A DNA stretch of 64,000 bases from Tetrahymena thermophila SB210. Taxonomy: Eukaryota > Ciliophora > Oligohymenophorea > Hymenostomatida > Tetrahymenidae. The notes under the pieces are model-generated. The model was not told the DNA's origin, did not search any database, and saw nothing but the letters and a program-made list of their open reading frames with translations. The first letter of the stretch is position 1. Every line of letters starts with the position of its first letter. This document shows, piece after piece, positions 24,588 through 35,993 of this stretch. The stretch is from assembly GCF_000189635.1 (NCBI RefSeq), contig NW_002476236.1, positions 124,001-188,000 of the forward strand, written 5' to 3'. Made by a program: the position numbers and the translations under genes.

Positions 24588-26955
24588 ATGCAAAGAAAAA
24601 TTTAAAAAAAGAGAAGAGGAAATAAATTCAAAGATGACATAATGTTAGAAGAAACTGGAAAAAATACTCTTTCCTCCTAAAGTTAAAGCAGGAGCAATTA
24701 AATTATTTTATTAGAATAATAGTATAGCCTAGATAAATAGTTTATAAATAAATTAGATTTAGAATTGGCAAAGTAAAATTAAAACAACTGTTAAAAAGAG
24801 TCTTTAACACCATGGGAATCTAAAGAAGCAAGCAAATTGAGCTTTATGAACGATTTAGAAATAGATAATTAAAGCTTATTTAGTAATGCATTAACCAATA
24901 CAAAAGGAAGCTAAACTGAATATAAATAAGAAAAAAAAAAGTTTATTCTACCTTTACATTAAATTAGAAATAAATTTAATTTTGCTAATACTCCTACTTT
25001 ACCAAAGCATGAGCAACAAACTACACAATTATCTTTTTAGAACTAGGAATAAAATTTAAAAAGCGAGAATTCTTTTCAAATTACTAATAATGGCTACAAT
25101 ACTAAAAATGTTTAAAATTCTAAGCATTAATTCTGCTCAAATTAATAATTTTTGCCTAAAACATAAGAAGATTGTTCAAAAAATTTTGGATCTACTTCTT
25201 TGCTTGATTAAGAAGAAAGCAATTATAATTAAAATATTTTACGTAATAAATCTAATTCACTTTTGAATTACAAAAAGTGTTAATAATCAAATGAAAATAT
25301 CACTCCTCAAAGTAAAAAATAAGATGTACATAAATAATTTTAAAAAGACTAGAATTATTTTATCTCATAAACTTAAAGTTCAGGATAGACAAATAAATTA
25401 GATTTAATTAAATCTAGCTAATAAATTTAAAAAATTAGTTAAGAAAATTAAAATATGTTTACTCCTAGATTTATTCATATCTCTTCTAATGATAGTTAAA
25501 AAACATAGAGTGTCAGATCTAACTCATAATCCTAATCTTTAGAGCAGTTTACTTAAATAAAAAACATATAAAATTTTTTATAAAATATTCAAACTGATTC
25601 AAATCATCATCTTAAAAACAAAATAAATCCATTTAAAAATTTTTATTATCAATCTTCTTAAACAATCAATTTGAATAACAAAGTTGATTTAAATTATGAA
25701 TAAGAAATGCATAAAACAAACTTAATTAATGGTAATTTTAGATCTCCATCTTTTTTGCATATAAATAAGGTTGATATTTAAAAATCCAATACATTATATT
25801 AAAAAAATAAACTTCAAAATCAACAAAAGACTTTTTATTAATAAACTGAAAGCAATAAACCCATTTAATTAAATTTAAATTTTAGTAGTAAAATAATCGA
25901 TACACCTAAGAGATTGATGAATAACAATGAAGAAAATGGTATTTAAGAATCTCCTTATTAAGCTAATCAACATAATTAAACAACTGATTAAATATAAAAT
26001 ATAAATTACTTCAAATCAATTTTTCCTAAATAAAACGATAAATTAAACTTAGATAAAAAAAGATAAAACACTATGTCAGAATCTCAACCTTTATGTAAAT
26101 AAGTAAATTTCCAATTTATTTTATTAATATATATTTTTATTAGAATTCAGAAACAGTACTTAAAGAATGTTATAATCAAGCAATAGCGAATTTAAATAAG
26201 GTGAGTCTAAAATGATAACAAATAGTTTTTCTAGCAAAAAAATGTAATAAAAAAACAATTTAATTTACTTTTTAAATGATGAAGCTTTAACAAAATAATA
26301 CGGGTTCCAAACGCCAAGAAAAGCATAAGAAAATAATACTATTCTTACAGAAAGGTTATGGAAAACAGGTCCTAACTTTTTTTAAATGAATTAAAAAAGA
26401 AGTAAATCTAACAAAAATTCATTTTACAAATAAAATAATTATAATTCAGATAAATAAGAATGCTCTAAAGTAGATATAAACTAATATAAGAATTTTTAAA
26501 TTTTTGAAGACTTTATACAAAAAAAGGAGTAAGAGAATTCTCTAAAAAAATCAAATTAGATTATGAATTAAAATATGATGAAATATAAATAACACATGAA
26601 GTAAAAGAAATAGCTAAAATAAGAAGAAGATCAATAAATAAACACTCTTCTTTAAAGTTATGTTTAAAATTAATACTCACAAATTTTGTAAAAAATTATT
26701 AAAACTAAAAAAATAATGCTAAATACAAACCAATTTAACATAAATATTTCATAAACTAATTTGTAAAAAAAAAACATCGATTAAATTTAAATAAACCATA
26801 TAAATATAAAATGAAAATTTATATATTTTAATTGGTTTAGGAAAGCAACAATTTAAACTAAGCAACAAAACTTCTTTCTTCAAAATAATTTATATTAAGA
26901 GATGATAGGAGAAGTATTACTGAGATATTCGAAATTATTTATTATAAAATTTTGA
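24588..26955 (+). CDS. Unidentified Q/N/S/K-rich low-complexity protein
   Basis: ATG at 24588 opens a frame unbroken for about 500 codons, starting MQRKIQKKRRGNKFKDDIML. Gln, Asn, Ser and Lys dominate, with most Gln as TAA/TAG. An intron at about 26104-26143 (GTAAATTT to TTATTAG) is clear, and another begins at a GTGAGT near 26200. A later exon contains YGFQTPRKAQENNTILTERL. The last junction is uncertain: a donor around 26763 to the TTTAG acceptor near 26842 gives a frame ending at 26955, but the stretch after 26842 reads more convincingly as NNLNQATKLLSSKQFILRDD in another phase, so the 3' end may differ. No domain is recognised. The composition suggests a mainly disordered protein. Confidence 0.65.
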
Positions 26956-27193
26956 TTAAAAAATTATTATTTTAATACCAAAATCTATTTTATTGTTTAT
27001 ATTTATCACAAATTTATTCTAGAATGTCTTGTTAAAATAAAAGAGAATTAATTTATTTGAAATAGATAATAAAAAAGTGTGTATATATTCAATATAAAAT
27101 ATAAATTGAAGAATAAATAATATATTCGGATTAAAAGTTATTTTTTATATTTTAATTTTTATTTTATTAAAATGGATTTTTGTTTTTGATTTT

Positions 27194-30100
27194 TCATAAG
27201 TTAGACATATTGATTATTACTTACTTTTCATCTTGAGATTTACTTGTATCTAGCTTATTAAATGAATTGGTAATGCTTTGGTATTCATTATTATTAATAT
27301 TCTCTAATCCCACACTACGGTAATTAAACTCAAAGCATCTTAAAAAGCTGCTAAACAAGACAACTAGTATAGAGCTAGTACTCATAGCTATAGTTGAAAT
27401 TAATGGAGATACTTTCAATCCATACTGACAAAAACACCCAGCTGCTAGAGGAATCATAAAAAAGTTATAGGAAAAGGCCCAAAATAAGTTTATGTAAATA
27501 AATATTTTAGATCTTTTAACAAGATTAAATATATATACAATTTTCCATAGGTTTTCATCTAAAATTACAATATCACTGGCCATTAAATTTAATTCAGATT
27601 TTGCATTTATTGATACTCCTAAGCAAGCTTCTTCTAAAGAAAGGATATCATTTAGACCATCACCAACCATCATTACTTCTTTCTTATAATTTTATCTTAA
27701 GCTAATAAGGAGATCTTTTTTCATTTATGAGTCACATTCTCCATACAAATTTTCTTTTTTAATTCCTAAATGTCTACCAACCTAGTTGACAGTTTGCTTA
27801 GAATCTCCACTCAATATAAAGACTTCTTTTTTAAGTTGCTTAGTCAAGTAGTCTATGACCTATTTAGCTTCAGGCCTTAAATTATTTGTGTTATGCAATG
27901 TTATAGTACAGCAAATATTCTAATTTGTGCTCATGATAATTACTGTGCTTCCATTTTCTTAGACATTTTAGATTTATTCGATTAATTAACTACTTACATC
28001 AATGTTGTTTTCCCTAATTAAATTGAGGTTGCCAATTAAGACTTTTATTTATTTATTGGATTTTTTTATTTGCAAAAGTGTGCATTCAATACCATTTTTA
28101 AATTATTTAAAAGAATTTGCCAAAAGTTAAAAGTCGCTTTTAAAGGTACTACAGTCTCTTTAAACAGCTTCTTTATACAGTAATTCTGCTAGGGGATGAT
28201 TTACATCTTTTTCAACATGTTAAATCATTTACCAAATTTAGCTATCAGTAAATTAGTTATCAGATAAATTACAAAATTCATCTACTTTGTTAGCTTTAGT
28301 GAAAAGTGTTCCTGTTTTATCAAAGACGATAGCTTTAATCTTTCCAATTTTCTCAAATACAGTATTTTTTTTTATCAGAATCGAATTCTTCATAGCTAAA
28401 TTTAAAGATGTTGCTATGACAGAAGGTATAGCAAGACCCAGTGCACATGGACCTATTGTTCAAATAAAATAATTTTAATAAAAAAATTGAGTAATAAGTT
28501 TATAAACATAATAAATTTTATATACACTCTATTCTCAAAGATTAAATCCATTTTAATAAAATTTTTAAAGAAATCTTTCAATAAAGTCAATTTTTTTTAG
28601 AGAAAAAACATTTTTTGTAAACACCCCTTAACTAATGAAAATGCAAAGATATAAATTATGTTATGTTATATTGTATCTATGCTAAAACTTATAGAATACT
28701 TATTAATTTGAGACAAATTTTATCAAGAAAAGTAATATAATAAGGGGGACAACAAATGAAAAATTTTCTAATTTAAAAATATTAGTTAAATATTGAGCTT
28801 TTTTTAAATGATTTTCAAAAAAGGGGATTATTTGTTATTTGATTAAATAAAAAAATTTAATTACATGATGCTACTAAAACTGAAATGAATCTCTCCACAG
28901 GGAAACACCACACACAACTAGAAGGGATTTAATAAATGTCAAAAATTGCAATTAAACTCCACGCTATTAAAGTAAATGTTGCTATAATTATTATGGTTTT
29001 AACAAAAATTTCTGACAATTTTTTCAAAAGGGCAGATATTCCTGACTCTGATGACTCAGAATTACTTTAAGCCAAGTTAAGCTACTTGCTAGTTTGGTAA
29101 AGTAAGCTATCTTCTATTGTGTGATTTATTTAAGCTATTGCTTCTCCTTCAATTATTTCAGCACCACTTCTTAAAATAGAACCCTTTTAAACAACAAAAG
29201 GATCATTTTAGCCATACAATATTTAATCAGTTGCTTTAATGTTTGATGATATAATTTAAACTATAGTAACATCATTTAGCAACCTGAACGGGGCTTTTAA
29301 TTTTATAAACTCATCTTTATCTACATATGAAACATCAACAGTTCTCTAATTATCAATATCAAATTTCTTGTTTTTAGGTTCTATTATTGTTACTTAGGTA
29401 TTTTTAAGAAGTTAATCTTCAGGAAATAGCTTATCAGTCATATCTAAAATTGATTTTTTCACTTTCCCTTCTTAATACTTGCCAAGTGTAATGATTGCTA
29501 AAATTAAAGAAGCAGACTCCATCATATGTACAATCTCTGATATTTTCATTGACCTGCTATGCTTTTATTGGTCTGTGAGTTAGTTACTTCCTAAGACTTC
29601 ATTATAATCTTCAAAGAAATATGTTAGTAACAAAAATACAGTTAGCAACAATGAGGAAAAACATCCAATAGACACAAGAGTTTCCATATTCATTGCATGA
29701 TACTTTCTGTAGTTTGTGATAGTATTCAAAAATATACGCTTTCCGAAGTAGTACATAGTAAATGAGGTTAGAATTATCATTATTATAACATAAATTGTCA
29801 TTATATTCATACTATAAGGAAATAACGCTATCTCTTAAAAGAATTCAAAATGAGGAAGAACCATAGTAAAAAGGGTGAAGCATACCATTATAATGAAAGC
29901 AATTAGTACATCACGCATTTTTGTTGCTTAATAGTGACTCTTTGGTTTTTTGAAGCTTTCTATGTATGGATTACTATCAATGTTACTGTTTAAAAATTAC
30001 TATTATAAAAAGTCGTGAATATCTGCAGCCTTAGTAGCTTTAGGATTGTATTGTATCTAATTTAAAATAAAAAAAATTAGGTAATTTACAAAATAGTTTT

Positions 30101-30627
30101 AAACAAATAAAATATATTTCATATTTGTTATTTAAATATACAAAGAACTATTTAAATTTAATGTAAATTATTACACAAATTATTCCTTTGTCAGATTGTT
30201 CATTTATTTCAGTTATACCACTAAATTTCTACTTTAACTTTTGTTTCAAATCTTCATTTGAAGTTTGAAGTAGCTCATCTATTTATTATCCATCCTTCTT
30301 GTTATTTAGATTAATTTTGAAGTATACTTTCCTGTTAGAGTTTTTAGACTAGCTAAATAACTAGATTTCTTCAAATTCAGATATCACTTTAAACCCTAGA
30401 GAGCGTATTTTATTAGAAATATCTTGTATATCACCTTGATTTGTGACATTAATTAGAACTTTTTCGGAAATAATGTTCACAGAAATAGATTAAATTGAGA
30501 GATAATCTGTGAGATTCTAAACAATTTTATTTCGACAACCTGTACAATGGATACCTTAAAGCTGAGCTTCGTATACATATACTTTTTTCTCTCCTAACTC
30601 AATGTCTTGTTTAAGATTATTATTCAT
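27194..30627 (-). CDS. Copper-type P1B ATPase, copy 1
   Basis: This is a heavy-metal-transporting P-type ATPase of the Cu+ (ATP7/CopA) type, which pumps metal out of the cytosol or into vesicles. Three exons, 30175-30627, 28865-30056 and 27194-28452, give 967 residues. One N-terminal HMA domain carries C28xxC31 (GIHCTGCRNK). Several membrane helices follow. The transmembrane metal site is C549-P-C551 (SCPCALGLA), whose first Cys codon is split by intron 2. The phosphorylation site is D593 in DKTGT. NHPLAELL supplies the nucleotide-domain His-Pro, and G812-DGLND is the hinge. The end is QDEKQVIINMSNL, then TGA. It is the downstream member of a tandem pair. Animal homologues carry up to six HMA domains, whereas this has one. 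Confidence 0.93.
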
Positions 30628-31544
30628 TTTTTGATTTCAATGCCAGATCAAATTATCATTAATTAAGAATTATAAATTAGATGAATGTTTATGCTTGAAT
30701 TTATGATTAGTTTTTGAAGTAAAATAATTAACCTGATTTAAATATAAGCAAGGTGCTTAATTAATTTGTAAAACCAGCTAAATCTAAAAGATCACTTAAT
30801 AAAAGTAATAGAAACCATCAATTAGCAAGAGTGGTAAAAATTCAATTTTGTACAATTTATGGAAAAAACAAAAAATAATATATTAGCCATTATTATTTTT
30901 ATTGAATATTATTAATCCCTTTCTTCAGTGACAATATTTACCACAGATAATATAGTTAACCTCAACCTAAGGTGGAAAGTTTATTATAAATCCCTCTTTG
31001 ATGTAAAATATTTAGACGAAATTCCTTTTGAATATATATTAATGATACTTGATGTTTAAAATATAAATTATTCAAATTATAAAATTCAAAATAAAATATT
31101 TTTTATTAAACTGAAACAATATTTTAAATATTTATAGTCAGAGATTAAAAACAATTTTAAAATATTACTATTTTCTTATTACAGAACGATATGTTCGCAT
31201 GTTAATTCAATTCAAAAATCTTCTTATGACTAAGTTCTGTTTTTTTCACTTGAATAATGATGATCAAAATTGAGGATAAAAAGCAAATTATAAAATTCAT
31301 ACCAAATTTTTTTTGTTTAAATAAAAAATAAGTCCATTTTAATTAATTGGAGATTCAGTAAATAAATATCAACTTCAAATCTAAATAGATAGCTAACAAA
31401 TCATATTTAAAATTTGAGAGAAAGAAGTTATATGTGATAATAAAAAAATATATAATTGAACTTACAGAAATAAATTTATTACAAAATTAATTTTAAATAA
31501 TAATTTTAATATAATTTTTTTATAAAGATTTGTATTTATGATTT
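30628..31544. promoter_or_regulatory. Spacer between the two Cu-ATPase genes
   Basis: It separates the 3' end of copy 2 from the start of copy 1, both transcribed leftward. It should hold the promoter of copy 1. A slightly G+C-richer patch at about 30910-31030 has no convincing frame. No site shared with the flank of copy 2 was seen. Confidence 0.4.
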
Positions 31545-34500
31545 TCAACTTTAGTTAGTTTTAAGTAAATCTTAATTCTCTTATGTTGCTTAAGTAATTA
31601 TTGTTTGTATGACTGGCTATGCAACATTATCATGTCTAGTATTCTTATTGAAATTTATTTTTTCTTTTGGGCTATTAACAACTTTTTAAATATTAACAGC
31701 TGGTTCTTTAAATCTATAAAGTCTAAGTAGATTACTGAATAAAACCACTACTATAGAACTACCACTCATCGAAGCACTTGATATAAGGGGAGATACATGT
31801 ATTCCTACAGGCTCAAAAACACCAGCAGCCATAGGAATCATTAATACATTATATGCAAATGACCAGCAAAGATTTAAATAAATAAAAATATTAGCCACTT
31901 TTATAAGCTCAAATAAAAATGGAATTTTCCATAAATTTTCATTAAGAGCAACAATATCACTGGCCATGAGGTTTAATTCTGACTTAGCGTTTATTGAAAC
32001 ACCTATACAAGCTTCTTATAATGAAAGAATATCATTTAAACCATCACCGATCATCATAACCTCCTTATTTTATTTCTCCTTTAACGTTTTTAAAAGTTAC
32101 TACTTACTCTTTGCATCGCATTCTCCAATCAAATTTTATTCAGGGATTCCTAAATATTTACCAACTTCTAAAACTGTGTCTTTATGATCTCCACTAAGAA
32201 TATAAATATCTTTTTTTAAATTCTTTTGAAGATAATCAACAACTTATCTAGCTTCAGGTCTTAAATTGTTTTAATTATCTAACACTATAGATGCGCTTAG
32301 CAATTTATTTATGGAGACTAGAAGGACAGTGTATCCTTATTTTAAATATGCATCTATCTATAATTGATTTTCTTCTTAGATGGTGATTTAACTTTAAGTC
32401 ATAAGTTTCACGTTTCCAATTTTAACTTCTAGTGAGGCACTATTTCTTTTGGTGTCATATAGAAGTGCTGACAAACCATTTTTACCATCAAATGTGGGTC
32501 TATCTACCATCTTGTAATCTGCTTAAAATACATTACAGCCACGAGCAACAGATTCTTAGTAAAGAAGATCAGCTAAAGGATGCTTGATATCTTTTTCAAT
32601 GATTTGAATAATCTACCATAAAGATTAATCAGAATAAACGCCATTTGAGTAGTTATGGAAATAGTCTATTTTCTCGGCCTTTGTAAAGAGAGTACCTGTC
32701 TTATCAAAAATAATTGCCTGAACTTTTTTAATTTTTTCAAAAACGGAGTTCTTTTTAATCAAGATAGAGTTTTTCATAGCCATATTCAAAGTTACTACAA
32801 TTACTGATGGAATTGCTAATCCAAGTGCACAAGGACCTAATTTGTTGAAACAATAAAAAATTTAATTACTATATTTTTTTATTTTATATAAAATAAATTT
32901 TTTTTGAAAATTAAAAATTACATGAAGCTACTAAAACGGAAATGAATCTTTCAATAGGAAAGCACCAAACACAATAATTATCAACAGTGTAGGAATCTGT
33001 AGCAATCAGTATACACCAAATTATCAAACTCAAAAAAGCGATGAAAATAATTACTTTCACAAAGTGTTCAGAAACTTTTTTGAATAACGCAGCAATACCA
33101 TTTTCAGTTGATTCAGAGTTATTTTAAGCAATATTCAACTGTTTGCTAATTTAAAATAGCATACTATCTTCAATAGTGTTGCTTATTTATAGTATAGCTT
33201 TACCTTCAGTAATGTCAGCTCCACTCTTTAATGTTTAGCCTTTTTTAACTTCAAAAGCATCATCCCACCCATAACAAACCTGATCAATGGCTTTTAAAGT
33301 TGGAGTGTAAATGTGTACTACTGTACTGTCTGTTAGAAGCTTATAAGGAGCCTCTACTAAGATAAAATCATCTTTATCTATATAAGAAATATCATAAGAT
33401 TTTTCTACATCTATATCAAATTTTTTATTTTTAGGTTCAATATATTTGGTATTTAAGTTAGCTAAGAGCTATTCTTCAGGGAAAAGTTTTTCAGTCATTT
33501 AAATGATTGAACGCTTAGATTATCCTTCTAAGTATTTACCTATGGTGATAATAGATAAAATTAGAGCAGCTGTTTCTAACATGTGAACTATATCCTCAAT
33601 TTTCATTTTACGATCTGATTTTTCGTGTTCTGACATATGGCTCATACTATTAGAATCATCTTCTAATTCTATAAAGTAAATTACTATTAAGAAAATGCTC
33701 ATAATAGCCGCTGACAGCGCTCCTAAAGCAACAAGAGTTTCCATATTCATTATTCTGTATTTCTTAAAGTTAACAAATGAGTTGTAAATAGGACCTTTAC
33801 CAAAGTAGTAAAGAGTAAAAACAGTTAGTAAAAACAAAAATATGACATAAAGGGTTATGACATTAAATTTCAGAGGATAAACTTAAACTTCTTCGAAGAA
33901 ATCAAATATGGGAAGAATAAGAGCCATAACGATAAAAACAATGCAAACTAGAAGTGCTATGATAACATCACGAATTTCTAGAACCTCATTTTTAACATTT
34001 TACTTTTTAAATCCAGAAATATAATTGTTGTAAACTTCTAGCTTCCCTTCATACTATTAAAGTATAAAGTCATAAATTTAACGGCCTTTCACAACCTTAG
34101 AGTTATATTTAACCTTTATGATAAAAAATGAGTTTAATTAATTGATATTATTCTATTATTAAAATTTAATAAAATTATGTTATTGGTTTCTAAATTTTAT
34201 TTTTTTTGAGAATAATTTTTTAAGAAAATAAAATTTTAATTTAACCTTTAAATTAAAATCACAGATATAAAATACAATTAATTCAATAATTCCAAACGAT
34301 TGATAAACACACTCAGTTTGTAATCAATTTTTAATATTTTTAATAAAGAGTAATAAATAAATTCAAATTACCATAAAAATATCTAAGCCAATTTGTTGGA
34401 CATCAAGTATACCTCCAAATTAGTTTTCGATCACTTTTTATAAGTTTTTTATGTCCATTTGCTCTTTTTACTTTTTTAAGAAATGTATCTAGCGAGTGGT

Positions 34501-34782
34501 ATCAGCTGCATCGGTTTTTTAGATGATTTCTTAGAATCCATTCAGAATTTTGAAGCCTAAAGATTTGATTTTTGATTCCACTAATTATGCAGTTTCCTTA
34601 TCATAAAAGTGGAATAGACCCTTCTCACCGATAACATTAATATTGAATGACTTTATGCTTGAGAATTCTTTGAGATTATCAGAAATCTTTTTAGTACATC
34701 CTGTGCAACGTATACCTGAGAGTTAAGCTTCATATGAGTATATAGTCTTTGATCCTTGCTCAAGGTCTGTATCCTGTGACAT
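31545..34782 (-). CDS. Copper-type P1B ATPase, copy 2
   Basis: This is the paralogue of the neighbouring gene with the same three-exon plan: 34372-34782, 32922-34113 and 31545-32836, 964 residues. The HMA domain has C26xxC29 (GIRCTGCTKK). The middle exon encodes the first membrane helices, the actuator domain and EEQLLANLNTKYIEPKNKKF. CPC is at 535-537, again with the first Cys codon split T|GT by the intron. D579 lies in DKTGT, and GDGLND is present near the end. The C-terminal tail (NSPKEKINFNKNTRHDNVAQ) differs from copy 1. The loop between helices near 33600 carries a His/Met/Asp/Glu-rich insert (SNSMSHMSEHEKSDRKMK) that could contact metal, which is inference. Likely a duplication within this lineage. 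Confidence 0.93.
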
Positions 34783-35993
34783 AAATCAGAAATTTTTTAT
34801 TCTTAATGATTTAAATGTTGATATGTTTTATTTATATATTTTTTTTTATAATTTATTATTATCTTTATTTGATTACTAGCTTTATCAATATGAGCATTAT
34901 GAAAGATTTAAATTTGAAAAGCAAAATAAAAGATTAAACTATATTTGTATTAAGGATTTAGTTATATAAATTATTGATCTAGAATTTATTTTGAATAAAA
35001 TTGCTTACTAATTTTTTAAAAATACTCAATTTTTAACTCATTTTTAGTATTTTTTCTAAATTTTTCATTCTTTTATTTAAGAATAGCGTTTACAGTTTTT
35101 ACGGTAATTAATTTGCTTGAATTAAAATGAGTCGGCTCATGACACAAATTTAAGGTTCAAGAGTTTTTCAAATTATTTTTAAATAATAATTCATTCAGTA
35201 CAGGTGTTAATAAAAATAGTTTTAAAACATGTGAATGATATTTCTATTATTAAATTAATATAAAATAATTTTTAAATATAATTGATAAATATTTTTTGTT
35301 TAACATATAAACTACATACAAAAGTTATAATTTGAAAATTTGTACTCTTAGTCGAGCCTTTATTTTCATATTTTTAATTAATATTACGCAGCTAATTGAA
35401 AATAATGCACTATTTTTAAAGTGTGTGACTCTTGAGCCAAAATATATATTCAGAATTTATCAAAAAAATTATTGATTCAAGAGTCACTCCCCTATAAATT
35501 TGAGATTACAAATCAGAATTTTCTTACAAATTTGATGAAACATTTGCTAAAGCAAGACAAATTTCTTCATTAGAATTACAAAATTATATTTTCGTTTGGA
35601 CTAAATAGGCAAATTTATTATGTATTATTTAGAATAGATTTATAATGAATTAAAAAATACTTTTTATTATTAAATTTTATTATAATAAAAATAAGTTTTT
35701 GATTGAGAAAATTTGCCTATTATTTTATAATTTACAATATCTATAAAACAGAAAAGTATTAATTAATACAAAAATTAATGAAGAATTAAGTAATGTTAAC
35801 TTAATTTAATTAATAGTAAATATCCATTTTAATAAAGAAAAATGTTTAAAATAGAATATATTTTTTAATTAATTAGAAGTGGAAATTTATAGTTACACTT
35901 TATATATTTATTTACTAATTATTATTATATTCATATTTATTTACACTTATAATATTTTTAAAAAATGCCATGAAATAAAGAAATTTTTTTAGT
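34783..35993. promoter_or_regulatory. Upstream region of Cu-ATPase copy 2
   Basis: About 1.2 kb between the ATG of copy 2 and the 3' end of the giant gene. It contains an 11-bp inverted repeat with TGACTC cores at 35425-35435 and 35477-35487. Related strings occur at 35125-35136 and 35345-35358. A plus-strand open frame at about 35510-35620 looks slightly coding but has no start or splice context. Confidence 0.4.
35425..35487. promoter_or_regulatory. Inverted repeat with AP-1-like TGACTC cores
   Basis: Left arm GTGACTCTTGA (35425-35435) and right arm TCAAGAGTCAC (35477-35487) are perfect complements separated by 41 A+T-rich bases. The arms could pair in RNA or bind a dimeric factor. TGACTC is the half-core of bZIP/AP-1 sites. 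It sits about 650-700 bp upstream of Cu-ATPase copy 2. The regulatory role is inference. Confidence 0.35.

Noticed and set aside
35510-35620. Plus-strand frame containing YKFDETFAKARQISSL
   Set aside because: No ATG or acceptor in a useful place, and only one short block looks coding.
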